From assembly GCF_036850765.1 (NCBI RefSeq), contig NC_089493.1, forward strand, positions 8,991,632 to 9,055,631: a stretch of 64,000 nt of DNA. Direction: 5' to 3'. Shown here one piece after another: positions 42,481 to 53,070 of the stretch. Both the position numbers and the translations under genes were made by a program. The DNA is from Saccopteryx bilineata (Eukaryota > Chordata > Mammalia > Chiroptera > Emballonuridae). Each line of letters starts with the position of its first letter. Within the stretch, counting starts at the first letter, position 1. The notes under the pieces are model-generated. The model worked only from the letters and a program-made list of their open reading frames with translations. It did no database searches and was not told where the DNA came from.

Positions 42481-43535
42481 TGGCAGCTGGAGCAACCTCT
42501 GGCTTTGTGTCCGAGTGCTCAGGCCAGTGTCGGGTTGGGTCTCCAGGGCACAGAGCACGGAGCTGGAGAGAAGACCCTGAGAAAACAGAGAAGTCACAAA
42601 AGCCATTTTGGGGGTGGGGTTTGGGGTGTGGAAGGGAGGAACTCTCCGGAGGCTCAAAGCTCACAAATCAGGAGTTTTGGTGAAATTTCTCCAAATCCCT
42701 GAGGGGCAGAGGAGCCTGGCTGACCCCCGGGTGTTGCGTGTGTAAATAATGTAGTTGTTTTTCTCTGAATCTGCAGAAACAGTCCGAGAAGTTTGCTCTT
42801 CCCGTCCACTTGGTGCTGCCTCCCCGGCTGTACCGGGCAGCCTGGGCTCCATCGGTCGGAGTTCTGAGTTTCAGAACCGATCCGGCTAAGGCTCAAGCGC
42901 CTGATCGCCTTAGCCTCTGGCCGAACCCGGGTCTCCTGGGTCACCCAGGACCGCCCACTTCCTGCAGCCGCTCTGAGCATTTCCTAATGCGACCCCATCA
43001 CCCAGCCGGCTCCTCCTCCAGCCCTTCCTCGGAGAACTTCGGAACGCAGGGTCTATCCTGAGTTCTGGTCATTTCACCTGCACCAGCTCACACCTGCCGC
43101 CCGCCGAGAGCAGTGCTTCCCTCCTGGTCTTCCTGCGAGGCTGATGCTTGCTGCCACACCCCACAGTCCCAGGGTCTGGGAGGAGCAGGGCCATCCCACT
43201 TCCAGACGGTCCGCTTCCCCTTCTGACCCCCTGGGTCCTTTGAAGCCCCCCACCCCCGTCTTCCTGACCCCCTCCGTCCCCTGGCTGTCACTGCCTGACT
43301 CCCCACCCTTGTTCACCCATGTCCTGAGCGCTGGACTCACTGACTTTCTCCTCCACTGTGCCCTCATTGTTCCTGCACGTGACCACCTGTCTGTCTCAGA
43401 AGCGGAGAGACCGGGTTCCCGTGTTGACGGTCCATTGTTGGGCATTCCCAGGGAAGACAGTGAGGGAGGCAGAGTTGGGCCACAGAAAGGCTAAGCCACA
43501 CACAGGCCGTGCCCTCAGCCTTCCACTGGAATGTT
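42481..43535. other. unassigned GC-rich sequence
   Basis: Many overlapping open frames (up to 123 codons), no domain, no repeat family. Confidence 0.45.
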
Positions 43536-43830
43536 CCTCCTGAGATCTCGGTGTAGCTGCCTTCCCATCACTCAGACCCCAACTCCACCTCCTCAGAGAG
43601 CCCTTCCCGATGCCCGGGGCCACCCGGACGCTCTCTCCGCAAACTTCCATTCTGTCCTCTTCGTGGACCTCCTCAGGTCCCGACACTGTCTTCCTGAGCC
43701 GTTAGGTCCTGTGTTTACCTCGTGCCCCGTGAGCTCCCTGAGGACAGGGTCCTGTCCCTGTACCCCTGGCTGCAGGACATGCCCGCACACGGCAGGGGTT
43801 CAGTGAGTGCCCCTCGCCTGACAGCTGACC
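43536..43830 (+). mobile_element. L2 3'-end fragment
   Basis: CCTCAGAGAGCCCTTCCCGA, CCCGTGAGCTCCCTGAGGAC, AGGGTCCTGTCCCTGTACCC and GCAGGGGTTCAGTGAGTG follow the sense L2 3' end in order. One of the clearest L2 copies in the window. Confidence 0.65.
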
Positions 43831-44519
43831 TCCAGGTGCCTGGAGGTGATGCGACCCATGGAACAAGTGGGATGGATGATGGTCAAGGGTGAGTGTGGAG
43901 CCGCCAGGCACGTGCATAGACTGCGGACTCTGGGAGGAGCAGGTGCTGAGGCAGAGCTCGTGAAGCTTGTCGTGGGGCTGGCACGGGACAGGAAGGGGCA
44001 GGGACACAGAAAGTGACAAAGCTGCCAGAGGTCTCTTGGCTCTGCCAAGACAGGGTCCTGCAGGGCTACCAAGAGGAGGGCGGTTGCTTGGAACTGGAGG
44101 AAGTGCTGTCTTAAAATGCTGTCTCCTGCAGCCCAACGACGCTGAAACCCTCGAGAGATGCCAACCAAACTCCACATTCCGAACTCCACCCAGCAACCTT
44201 CCAGATTAGCGATGGGGAGACAGAGTCCGGGTAGCCTGAGTCTCTCCAAAGACGTGGCAAGCAGACTCAGTGGTCCAACACTCACGGCTGCCCACGGTGT
44301 GTCTGCAGCTGAGAGCGAACCAGGTCGGAGTGAATCATTTGAGAGCTGGGCCCCGATCCTCACGCTCAAGACCACCCCCCTGTATACCCGGAGTTAGACT
44401 GCAGGCTTCCTGGGCCAGGCCGTCTGCCCTGGGCAGGGCTCAGAGGAGCAGAGTGCGGAGGGGAGTGGGGACATCGCAGGAGACGCTCCTTTCGGGTCGG
44501 ATGGTGGTGAGGCCTCCAG
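43831..44519. other. unassigned GC-rich sequence
   Basis: Chance frames only (up to 191 codons on the minus strand, running in from the L2 region). Confidence 0.45.
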
Positions 44520-44582
44520 GGTCGGGTGGACCCGTTTTGAATCCCCGAGCAGGCTTCTGAGCTGCTTTGAGCCCCAGGTTTT
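44520..44582 (+). mobile_element. left half of a MIR split by an L1
   Basis: GTTTTGAATCCCCGAGCAGG, then CTGCTTTGAGCCCCAGG, is MIR head into core. The core stops at the L1 boundary and resumes at 46677. Confidence 0.6.
44569..44582 (+). repeat. L1 target-site duplication, left copy
   Basis: GAGCCCCAGGTTTT matches GAGCCCCAGTTTT at 46677-46689 except for one extra G. Confidence 0.8.
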
Positions 44583-46676
44583 CTTTTGTTGTTGTTTTTT
44601 TGGATTAATTTTAATGGGGTGACATTGGTAAATCAGAGTACATATGTTCAGAGGAAACAGCTCTAGGTTATTTTGACATTTGATTATGCTGCATTCCCAT
44701 CACCCAAAGTCCAATTGTCTTCCGTCACCTTCTAACTGTTTTCTTTGTGCCCCTCCCCTCCCCCAACCCCCTCCCTCTCCTCTACCCCCGACCCTGTCAC
44801 CCCCACACTCTTGTCCATGTCTCTGACTCTCATCTTTATGTCCCACCTATGTATGGAATCATATAGTTCTTAGTTTTTTCTGATTTACTTATTTCGCTCA
44901 GTATAATGTTATCAAGGTCCATCCATGTTGTTGTAAATGATCTGATGTCATCACTTCTTATGGCTGAGTAGTATTCCATAGTATATATGTACCAAAGCTT
45001 TTTAATCTACTCGTCCTCTGATGGATACTTGGGCTGTTTCCAGATCTTCACTATTGTGAACAATGCTGCCATAAACATGGAGGTGCATTTCTTCTTTCAA
45101 ACAGTGCTATGGTGTTCTTGGGGTATATTCCTAACAGTGGGATAGCTGGGTCAAAAGGCAGTTCAATTTTTAATTTCTTGAGGAATCTCCATACTGTTTT
45201 CCACAGAGACTGCACCAGTCTGCATTCCCACTAGCAGTGCAGGAGGGTTCCCTTTTCTCCACATCCTCGCCAGCACTTATTCTGTGTTGTTTTGTTGATG
45301 AGCACCATTCTAACTGGTGGGAGGTGATATCTCATTGTGGTTTTAATTCTCATTTCTCTAATGATTAGTGATGTTGAGCATTTTTTCATATGCTTATTGG
45401 CCATCTGTATGTCCTCTTTGGAGAAGTATCTATTCATTTCTTTTGTCCATTTTTGGATTGGATTGTTTGTCTTCCTAGTATTAAGTTTTACAAGTTCTTT
45501 ATAAATTTTGGTTATTAACCCCTTATCAGATGCATTGGCAAATACATTCTCCCATTGTGTAGTTTGTCTTTTTATTCTGTTCTTGTTGTCTTTAGCTGTG
45601 CAGAAGCTTTTTAGTTTGATAAAGTCCCATTTGTTTATCCTGTCTTTTATTTCACTTGCCTATGGAGACAAATCAGCAAATATATTGCTCCGAGAGATGT
45701 CAGAGAGCTTACTGCCTATGTTTTCTTTTAAGATGCTTATGGTTTCACGGCTTACATTTAAGTCTTTTATCCATTTTGAGTTTATTTTTGTGAATGGTGT
45801 AAGTTGGTGGTCTAGTTTCACTTTATTGCAGGTAGATGTCCAGTTTTCCCAACACCATTTGTTGAAGAGGCTGTCTTTACTCCAATGTATGCTCTTACCT
45901 CCTTTGTCAAATATCAGTTGTCCATAAAAGTGTGGGTTTATTTCTGGGTTCTCTGTTCTGTTTCATTGATCTATATGCCTGTTCTTATGCCAGTACCAGG
46001 CTGTTTTGAGTACAATGGCCTTGTAGTATAACTTGATATCTGGAAGTGTGATACCTCCCACTTTATTCTTCCTTTTCAAGATTGCTGAGGCTATTCGTGT
46101 TCTCTTTTGGTTCCATATAAATTTTTGGAATATATGTTCTATATCTTTGAAGTAAGTCATTGGTATTTTAATTGGTATTGCATTGAATTTATAAATTGCT
46201 TTGGGTGATATAGACATTTTAATGATGTTTATTCTTCCTAACCATGAGCATGGTATATGCTTTCACTTGTTTGTATCTTCCCTGATTTCTTTTATCAATG
46301 CTTTGTAATTTTCTGAGTACAAGTCTTTAATCTCCCTGGTTAAATTTATTCCTAGATACTTTATTTTTTTGGTTGTAATGGTAAAGGGGATTGATTCCTT
46401 AATTTCTCTTTCTGACAGTTCATTGTTAGTGTATAAAAATGCCTCTGATTTCTGAGTATTAATTTTATATCCTGCCACCTTGCTGAATTCATTTATCAGG
46501 TCTAGTAGTTTTTTTACTGCAACTTTAGGGTTTTCTACATACAATATCATATCATCTGCAAATAATGATAGTTTTACTTCTTCTTTTCCAATTTGGATAC
46601 CTTTTATTTCTTTTTCTTGTCTGATTGCTGTGGCTAGGACTTCCAGAACTATGTTGAATAAGAGTGGTGAAAGGGT
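44583..46676 (-). mobile_element. 5'-truncated L1, 2.1 kb
   Basis: On the minus strand the element enters mid-ORF2 at 46676, ends ORF2 near 44836, has about 235 bp of 3' untranslated sequence, and finishes in an impure poly-A (T-rich CTTTTGTTGTTGTTTTTTT on the plus strand). The 3' phrase GGGGTGACATTGGTAAATCA is what I associate with bat L1 3' ends. It is flanked by near-perfect target-site duplications and sits in a MIR. No promoter, ORF1 or endonuclease domain is present, so it cannot move. Confidence 0.93.
44836..46676 (-). pseudogene. L1 ORF2 C-terminal remnant (reverse transcriptase)
   Basis: The remnant covers the later part of the reverse transcriptase domain and the C-terminal region of L1 ORF2p, the protein that nicks target DNA and copies L1 RNA. 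The catalytic FADDM motif is encoded at 46548-46562 in the minus strand, within a stretch starting [13 protein letters not shown]. Downstream come [15 protein letters not shown] and [14 protein letters not shown] segments, all in one frame, broken by stops whose first bases lie at 46265, 45965 and 45233. At each, the L1 family normally has tryptophan. The natural end (stop at 44838-44836) is in another frame, so at least one indel lies between 45231 and 44838. The start is missing; the first ten residues of the open frame come from the flanking MIR. Not functional. Confidence 0.9.
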
Positions 46677-46725
46677 GAGCCCCAGTTTTACCATCTGTAA
46701 GATGGGCTGAGTCACTCAAAGATTG
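46677..46725 (+). mobile_element. right half of the split MIR, with right target-site duplication
   Basis: GAGCCCCAGTTTT (46677-46689) is the duplicated target. It continues ACCATCTGTAAGATGGGCTG, the normal MIR core following the CAGTTT phrase. Confidence 0.65.
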
Positions 46726-47817
46726 CCCAACAGGCGGATGGGGCTGCGGGCATGTTCCCCCCCCCCAGCAGGGGCGTCCAAACTAACCAAGGGGAGGGTG
46801 GAAGGCTAGCTATTTCAAATCGTGGTCATAATTGCCAGCGTAGGCAGGTGAGGCTTGTATGCTCGTGTTTATTTTAAAGTTCACCCATAGTGCTTTGCTG
46901 GACACATGCTGGGTGCTCAGGACATGTCACTGCTGCCCTGCCTGCCCTTCCTTCTCGAGGAGAAGTGGGAAGAGGCTGCAGACAGGCTTCCCCAGCCTGA
47001 CCCTTCGGCTCGGGTCTCTGCTGATGCTTTCTGGACAGAGCCATGTCTGCTGTGTCCTGCCGCCTTGGACGTCACATACATAGTTGTCGGCCTGGAGGTG
47101 GAGATCCATCCGGGAGCGAGGTGCTGGTGCTGGGCCACCCCAGGGACACTTCATGGCAGTAGGTCAGTGAGCAGACGGGTAGGCACTCTGTCAGGTGTCC
47201 GCATGCCAGGCTGGGGAATAGGATGGCGTGGGGGGGGGGGTTTGGGGAGTCCTGGGTGGGGTGGGGCAAATGCCATTTTAGGTGGGGGGGTATTTGAGGA
47301 GGTCCCCAAAGGAGGGGAGGAAACAGGCATGCAGGTCTCTGGGGGGCACAGCTTTGCAGGAGGAAGAGAAAGAAAGGGGGTGATTCTCTGTGTACCCAGG
47401 GGAGGGCTGTGGCGCTGGCTCAGAGACTGGAGAACGGTGCACCAGCGGTGCAGGGGCCTGGGGGGCCGTGTAGCCAGTGAAGTGATCCTTTTGTTTTTAA
47501 TTCTAAGTGGGACCGAGGAGTGACAGATCTGACTTAACCTCTGGACAGATGATCTGGTCGCTGTCCCAGTGGTAGGGAGCAAGGGTGAATGAAGAGACAC
47601 AGTGATGAGCTCTTAGCAACACTTCAGGGGAAAGATGGGGTGGGGGCTGGAGGTGGGGGCTCGGTGGATGTCTATGGAATCTTTCCCATGGTCAAAGGTA
47701 AGGTCAGCCAACAGTAATGCTATCTTTATAGCAGAGCTAAGCTGGTAGCTATTTACTGGGCACAGGAGTGTAGCTGGTCCTTTCTGTACCAGCCGGCCCA
47801 AAGCACCTGGCAATACA
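46726..47817. other. unassigned sequence with G-rich stretch
   Basis: Bases 47229-47297 are G-rich, with runs of up to about ten G. The 205-codon plus frame (46906-47523) and 149-codon minus frame lie over each other without domains. A run of C occurs at 46758-46767. Confidence 0.45.
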
Positions 47818-47880
47818 CCAGCTAAGATATATTAAGTGTCTACCATATGCCAGGCTCTGCCAGCTTGAATAGACTGAGGC
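47818..47880 (-). mobile_element. L2/MIR 3'-end fragment
   Basis: ATATATTAAGTGTCTACCAT followed by ATGCCAGGCTCTGCC is the reversed TTTATTGAGCACCTACTATGTGCC phrase. Confidence 0.45.
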
Positions 47881-48099
47881 TCCAAACGAGAGCCCCTGGC
47901 AGGGAGACTGCACTTCACACGTACCAGGAGGGTAACTTTACTAAGCAGGTGCCTGGGGTCAGGGACAGGCTCGGGACCCATGTGGCCAATGCAGTTCAGC
48001 AGAATCAAGGGGTGAGGTACCAGACAGTGACCCAAGCTTCCAGAATAAAGCAGGGTTGTCCCCTTACCTGGCACCAGCATCTCAGTTCACTCCCCACAG
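47881..48099. other. unassigned sequence
   Basis: Possibly the continuation of an L2 copy; no reliable phrase. Confidence 0.35.
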
Positions 48100-48440
48100 A
48101 GATTGATCCCGATTGGGGTGATCAGCAGTCTGTTACAGGAGAGGTGGCATTTCCTCTGAGACTTAAAGGGGCATTTCCAAGAGGTGAAACGGGCAGGAAG
48201 GAAGTCATCCTGGACGGAGGGATGCCACGAGCCAAGGCACAGAGGCCTGGGTGGACCTGCTGGGTGGGGCCTGGGAGGCACATATGGCCGGAGCATGAAG
48301 TGGGGGGACTCGGGACGCGAGGGAAGAAGTTGGTTGGGGCTGGATAGCCAAGGACTCTGCACGTCAGCCTGAGGAATCTGGACTTCCTTTCCCAAGCAAC
48401 GGAGAGGAGCTGGAGGTTTGAGGGCAGGGAGGCAGCATGT
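48100..48440 (-). mobile_element. L2 fragment
   Basis: GGAGAGGTGGCATTTCCTCT, GAGACTTAAAGGGGCATTTC, CACGAGCCAAGGCACAGAGG and CTGAGGAATCTGGACTTCCT follow reversed L2 in order. Confidence 0.5.
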
Positions 48441-48603
48441 TCTCTGCGCTAGAAAGATCGCAGGTGACAGCCTGGAGCGTGGACGGGAGTGGAGGTGAGC
48501 CTGGCAGAGGGCAGTTCGGCAAGGCTGCCATTGGGGGTCTGAATGGTGGCAGAAATCTTGGCGCGCGGACGATCGGTGGGCTTGAGGAAACTGACGTGCT
48601 ACG
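48441..48603. other. unassigned spacer
   Basis: Nothing recognised. Confidence 0.4.
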
Positions 48604-48956
48604 CTCTACAGCAGGGGTCTCCAAACTTTTTACACAGGGGGCCAGTTCACTGTCCCTCAGACCATTGGAGGGCCGGACTATAAAAAAAAAACTATGAACA
48701 AATCCATATGCACACTGCACATATCTTATTTTAAAGTAAAAAAACAAAACAAAACAGGAACAAATACAATATTTAAAATAAAGAACAAGTAAATTTAAAT
48801 CAACAAACTGACCAGTATTTCAAGGGAACTATGCTCCTCTCACTGACCACCAATGAAAGAGGTGCCCCTTCTGGAAGTGTGGCGGGGGCCGGATAAATGG
48901 CCTCAGGAGACCGCATGCGGCCCGCGGGCCGTAGTTTGGGGACCCCTGCTCTACAG
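48604..48956. mobile_element. nonautonomous hAT DNA transposon with target-site duplications
   Basis: The element occupies 48612-48948 (337 bp). Its ends, CAGGGGTCTCCAAACT and the reverse complement of AGTTTGGGGACCCCTG, are 16-bp terminal inverted repeats with one mismatch. The 8-base CTCTACAG flanks it at 48604-48611 and 48949-48956 and fits the hAT target pattern nTnnnnAn. There is no transposase, so it moved in trans. The interior is A-rich with short AAACAAAACAAAAC blocks. The intact ends and duplication suggest a fairly recent insertion. Confidence 0.95.
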
Positions 48957-50507
48957 GTCTCAGGCTGCTCATGTGTAGGGCCGCGCGGCAGGTAGGCAGC
49001 TGATTGCTGCAGGAGCCATTCTCCTCTTACCGACAGACACTCAGTTTTGTTCAGGGAAGCAGTGTGCTTAGTGACTGCTCACCTTCCCCGGGGCCGTGTG
49101 GTGAAAGGTGCAGGGCACCTAGTTCTGTGACTGCGCTGTGCCCATGTAAAACAAACCGAAGTCCACCAGGCGAAGCTATCGTTTTCCCTATAAAAAGGAG
49201 CAAACTCGGGTGACATGAACCTTTGTCCTGCATTTTCCCCTTCCATTCTGCCTGGGATGTGGATGCGATGCTAGGACTGGGAGCAGCCTTTTTGTGACCA
49301 TGAGGATGAGACTCTCTCAAGGTAAGGATGGTGGTGCAGGAAGCTACCGGGAATCTGGGTTCTTGATGGTTTCCTCAAGCAGGTGCTCCAACCCCAACCT
49401 CCTCCCTCCAGGTAAAGCCGCTGCCAGTCTTAAGAGACACAGGGGAATGACGGTCATGTTAGAAATGACCTTGGAAACTTGGGAATCAGGTAAGGGTTGA
49501 CGCCATGAGCTAAGACTGGGAACAGGTTTGGAAGGGTCACTGTGGCAGGAGAAGAGCCCACTGCCCGGAGCCCGGCCGGCCTGTGGGCAGGGGGAACCCT
49601 GGGAAGAACCCCTTATCCTGCTCCATCTCTGGGTCCCACCGATGAACACGGGTTTTAAGGCCTAATATATTGAGGCGACCAGACATAGCAGGTCCGTTAT
49701 GTAAAGCATCTGAAGTATGCGTTGGGCTCCCGTTAACTGGTGGGTTTGGTTTGGAGTGTCAGGGAAGAGGCCATCAGTCTTGCGGGAGGATTGCGGAAGC
49801 CAGCATAAGATGTGCACTGAGAACTGTGGCCCGAGGGTCCCAGCCCACAGGCCCCTCTGCTTTTTATGAGATGAAGATGACCCTGAGCCAGTGATGGGGC
49901 CAGTGAGGCCGAGCGGTGAGCTGGCCGAGGGGTGGGGGCAGCCTGCACCCCGCCTCTGCTCATCCGGCACAAGAGCGTCGAGCGTGGAATGACGTACAAA
50001 CTAGACACAGAGATGACTAAATGTGGGTGGTCCACATTTGCAGGCTCATCCCTGGTATTAGATTTCAAGCAGCAACATAAACTCTGAGGAGCAAACAGAG
50101 CTGACCGATGATGTGTTTATTATGGTTCTTAAGGAGGGGGCGGCTTTTATTTAGGCATTCCAGAGGGTGACTCAGCTCTTGTTTACCCCCCTCCACTACA
50201 GGCTGCTTTCTGGAAGCTGGAAGACTCTGGGCACCAAAACCCTGGGCACCGACGTCTCGCATGACTGCGAGCGCAGGGAGGCAGGGGATTCAGGGTCAGG
50301 AGGCACTGGACGCCTCCGAGGCCGCCAGGCACCGGAGCCTGAGGGCTCTCCCCCTCTTTGCCAAGTCCTGGTTCTGCATCTGCCTCAGCACCTCCGAGGT
50401 GGGGACCCAGGGAACAGGGTCCAGGTCTTACCTGAGTCGTGCTTTTAGAGCCTGGCACAGCGTCAGACTTCAGGAATGTCCCTCGTGCTCTTTGTCACCC
50501 CACACCA
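48957..50507. other. unassigned sequence
   Basis: No gene or repeat family is recognised. Open frames are 60-111 codons on both strands. Confidence 0.45.
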
Positions 50508-50604
50508 ACCTTTACTGAGACCTGGGCTAAGTTCTGGGACATCTGTGACAAGAAAACTCAGCCTTGGTCTTGAGGGTCCCAGAGTCTAGAGGGGGAGGAA
50601 GGCC
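50508..50604 (-). mobile_element. L2 3'-end fragment
   Basis: CCTTTACTGAGACCTGGGCT, AAGTTCTGGGACATCTGTGA and GGTCCCAGAGTCTAGAGGGG follow the reversed L2 3' end. Confidence 0.5.
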
Positions 50605-51845
50605 TGCATGGGTGATGACGGCACAGTGTGATGGGCACCACCGTGGGCCACGCAGCTGGAGTAGTTGAGTGGGCATTCCTCGGGGTGGGGAGGAACTCTC
50701 AACTGGCATTGTTGGGGAGGACAGGCATGTGGGGATGAACTTGTACCTTCTAAATAGGATTGGCTGAAAGCCCTACTTCTCATCCTAGGGAAATCCAAAG
50801 TTTTTCCTATATTTCCTGGGAATTTAAGTTCCCATGGATACCTCTAGCCCCAAGCCCCCGATTCCACTAAATTTCACTGAATTCAGTTCGTGGCTTATCT
50901 CCCCGCCTCACATCCCACTTGCATGTGTTGCACCTGACACGGAGCTTGGATTTCCCCCCGTTTCTGCAAATGAAACAAACGAGACCCAGCTCGCCTCACA
51001 TGTGTGCACGAGCGCGCGTGGAAGGCTTCCCTGAAGGTCTAGAAGGGGCGGGGCGTGCACTGCTGCAACGCCAGCAACCGCCTGTCGACAGCTCACCTGT
51101 GCGCCTTGGGCTACCATCGTCACCTGAACAGCTCTCCTTGGCTGTTCCGCCCCTGTCCCAGCTTGCCACCGCCCGATGTGCATATGAGTTAAGACACTGT
51201 ATTGGCTCTCCTGCTCTTCCTCCTCACTCCTGCTCCCTGCTGGTCCCAATTCTGCATTCCGCATTCTGCAGCCTACAGTCGCCTGTCTAAACCCACCCGT
51301 GCTCAGCAGGACAGCAGGACCGTTCAGAGAGCGGACCTTTGCCCTTTCGTAGAGAGACGTGTGCACAGGGCAGTCTCCCCACTCCGGGATTCCTGAGTTT
51401 CTATATGACCTGGAACCAGACTTCCCATGGACTCTGTTCTGTTCCTCGGCTGCATGAGCCAGTGCTCCCCCGCCTTCCTGTGCAGAGGGCTGGGTTGGCA
51501 CCGTGTCCTTGCTCCGTGCCAGCCTCGAAGAGAAGTGCCGGGTCAGTGCTCCTTTGGGTCACTCCTGTCCCATCACTGGTCACGGGGGCATTTGTTCCAA
51601 GTTTATGCTGATGGATTCTTCTGGTCCCTGGCAGGCAGGCAGTCCAGGGTGCGGAGAGCTTTGTCTGTGCCGCACCTGTGGTCAAGGCCCTTGAGCAGTT
51701 CTCCGGTGGCCGGGCCAGATGTGGTGGTAAAGGAGCTGTGCGGCCAGAGCGCGTTTCTTGAGAAGGCCGTGGTTTGGGCTCTCGCCTCCTTCTAGCTCCC
51801 TGATGACATGGGGTCTCACAACCGGGGTCTCAGGGAGTCTGGAGA
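50605..51845. other. unassigned sequence
   Basis: Overlapping open frames up to 197 codons (minus strand, 50908-51501) with no domain. No repeat is recognised. Confidence 0.45.
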
Positions 51846-51973
51846 CACTCACTGCAGGCTCCTGTCACCCTGGGAGCCTGTCCTTGGCACTCACTGCAGG
51901 CTCCTGTCGCCCTGGGAGCCTGTCCTTGGGCACTCACTGCAGGCTCCTGTCGCCCTGGGAGCCTGTCCTTGGG
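51846..51973. repeat. 42/43-bp tandem triplication
   Basis: Three units start at 51846, 51888 and 51931, each with CACTCACTGCAGGCTCCTGT and GGGAGCCTGTCCTTGG. The second and third share CGCC where the first has CACC, so the third probably arose from the second. Confidence 0.93.
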
Positions 51974-52455
51974 TCCTTGCAAGCAGAGACATCAATCAAT
52001 GTGCCTCTGGGCTCTTCACTCATGGCACACACCCTGCCTGCCCCCAATTGTCCTGGCACCTGGGTTGGGGCTGCGGGCAGGAACAGCGGAGGAAGCAGAT
52101 GTCTCCCACATTTCCCTCCATTTCGGCTGCCACTCCCAGCTGTGAGGGGGCATGCCAATGTCCCTTCCGCTTTCCCCCAGGGACAGCGTGGGGCTTGGAA
52201 GAGCGGAGATCGGCAACGTGGCCACTGGTCCTTATTCCTTCCTTGTTTCCCAGGAGACAAAAGGGAGGAGGCATCAGGGGTCAAGAGAGGTGGGCTGTGT
52301 TACCAACTCTCCTTTCAGGTCTGAACCCGAGGACACCGGCTCGGGGGCCAGCCTGTGAGGGCCGTGACCGAGTGCCGTGTTAGGCTAATTTCTGCCTTCT
52401 TCCCCCCTCCTCCCATTGCTAATTCTCCAGCACAAATCCACAGGCTCCTCGGATC
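51974..52455. other. unassigned sequence
   Basis: Nothing recognised. Confidence 0.4.
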
Positions 52456-52739
52456 TGCCCACCAGGGGGCGATGCTCTGCCCCTTTGGGGCGTCGCTCTG
52501 CCACGACCAGAGCCACTCTAGCGCCTGGGGCAGAGGCCAAGGAGCCATCCCCAGCGCCCGGGCCATCTTTGCTCCAATGGAGCCTCGCTGCAGGAGGGGA
52601 AGATAGAGACAGAGAGGAAGGAGAGGGGGAGGGGTGGAGAAGCAGATGGGTGCTTCTCCTGTGTGCCCTGGCCGGGAATCGAACCCGGGACTTCTGCACG
52701 CCAGGCCGACGATCTACCACTGAGCCAACCGGCCAGGGC
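52456..52739 (-). mobile_element. long tRNA-derived SINE, 3' truncated
   Basis: On the minus strand the head reads GGCCCTGGCCGGTTGGCTCA (A box), and the B box (GGTTCGATTCC) lies near 52676-52686. The body, CCATTGGAGCAAAGATGGCC then GGCGCTAGAGTGGCTCTGGT, follows the copy at 60.6-60.95 kb. Sequence stops at CTGCCCACCAGGGGGCG with no poly-A tail, and I find no convincing target-site duplication. Confidence 0.88.
52459..52471 (+). promoter_or_regulatory. CTCF-core-like motif inside the SINE
   Basis: CCACCAGGGGGCG is identical to the core of the CTCF consensus. The flanks match less well, so binding is inferred, not shown. Confidence 0.45.
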
Positions 52740-52929
52740 CCAAAGGCTGTTTTTGAGCTCCTCTGAGCCTGTACTGCCCACGGCACATTCTCTGAAGGCT
52801 GGAGGTTAGTGGGAGGAGGCTGCCGTCCTGGGGCCCCCGTGTGACCCTGGCGTGTCAGGAAATTCTCGACGTCACAGGGGACGAGGTGCACCGGCGGAGT
52901 TGGTGGGTGAAGGACTCGACCTGGAAGAA
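52740..52929. other. unassigned spacer
   Basis: Nothing recognised. Confidence 0.4.
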
Positions 52930-53070
52930 TGCATTAGTTTTCTATGGATGCATAAGGAACCACCCATACGTTAGTGGCTTAAAACAAAACCTGTTTGTTA
53001 TCTCACAGTTGCACAGGTCAGAGGTCAGGCAGGGACACTGGACATTGGGAGAGGGATACTGGATGGGGGT
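52930..53070 (-). mobile_element. old LTR-like/MER repeat fragment
   Basis: ATTAGTTTTCTATGGATGCA, GTTAGTGGCTTAAAACAAAA and GTTATCTCACAGTTGCACAG, then GGTCAGAGGTCAGGCA, are the common reversed opening of several old mammalian repeats of this group. Confidence 0.45.

Noticed and set aside
46263..46715. 150-codon reverse transcriptase frame as a functional gene
   Set aside because: It is the truncated start of a dead L1 ORF2: the first residues are MIR flank, later in-frame stops interrupt it, and the endonuclease domain is missing.
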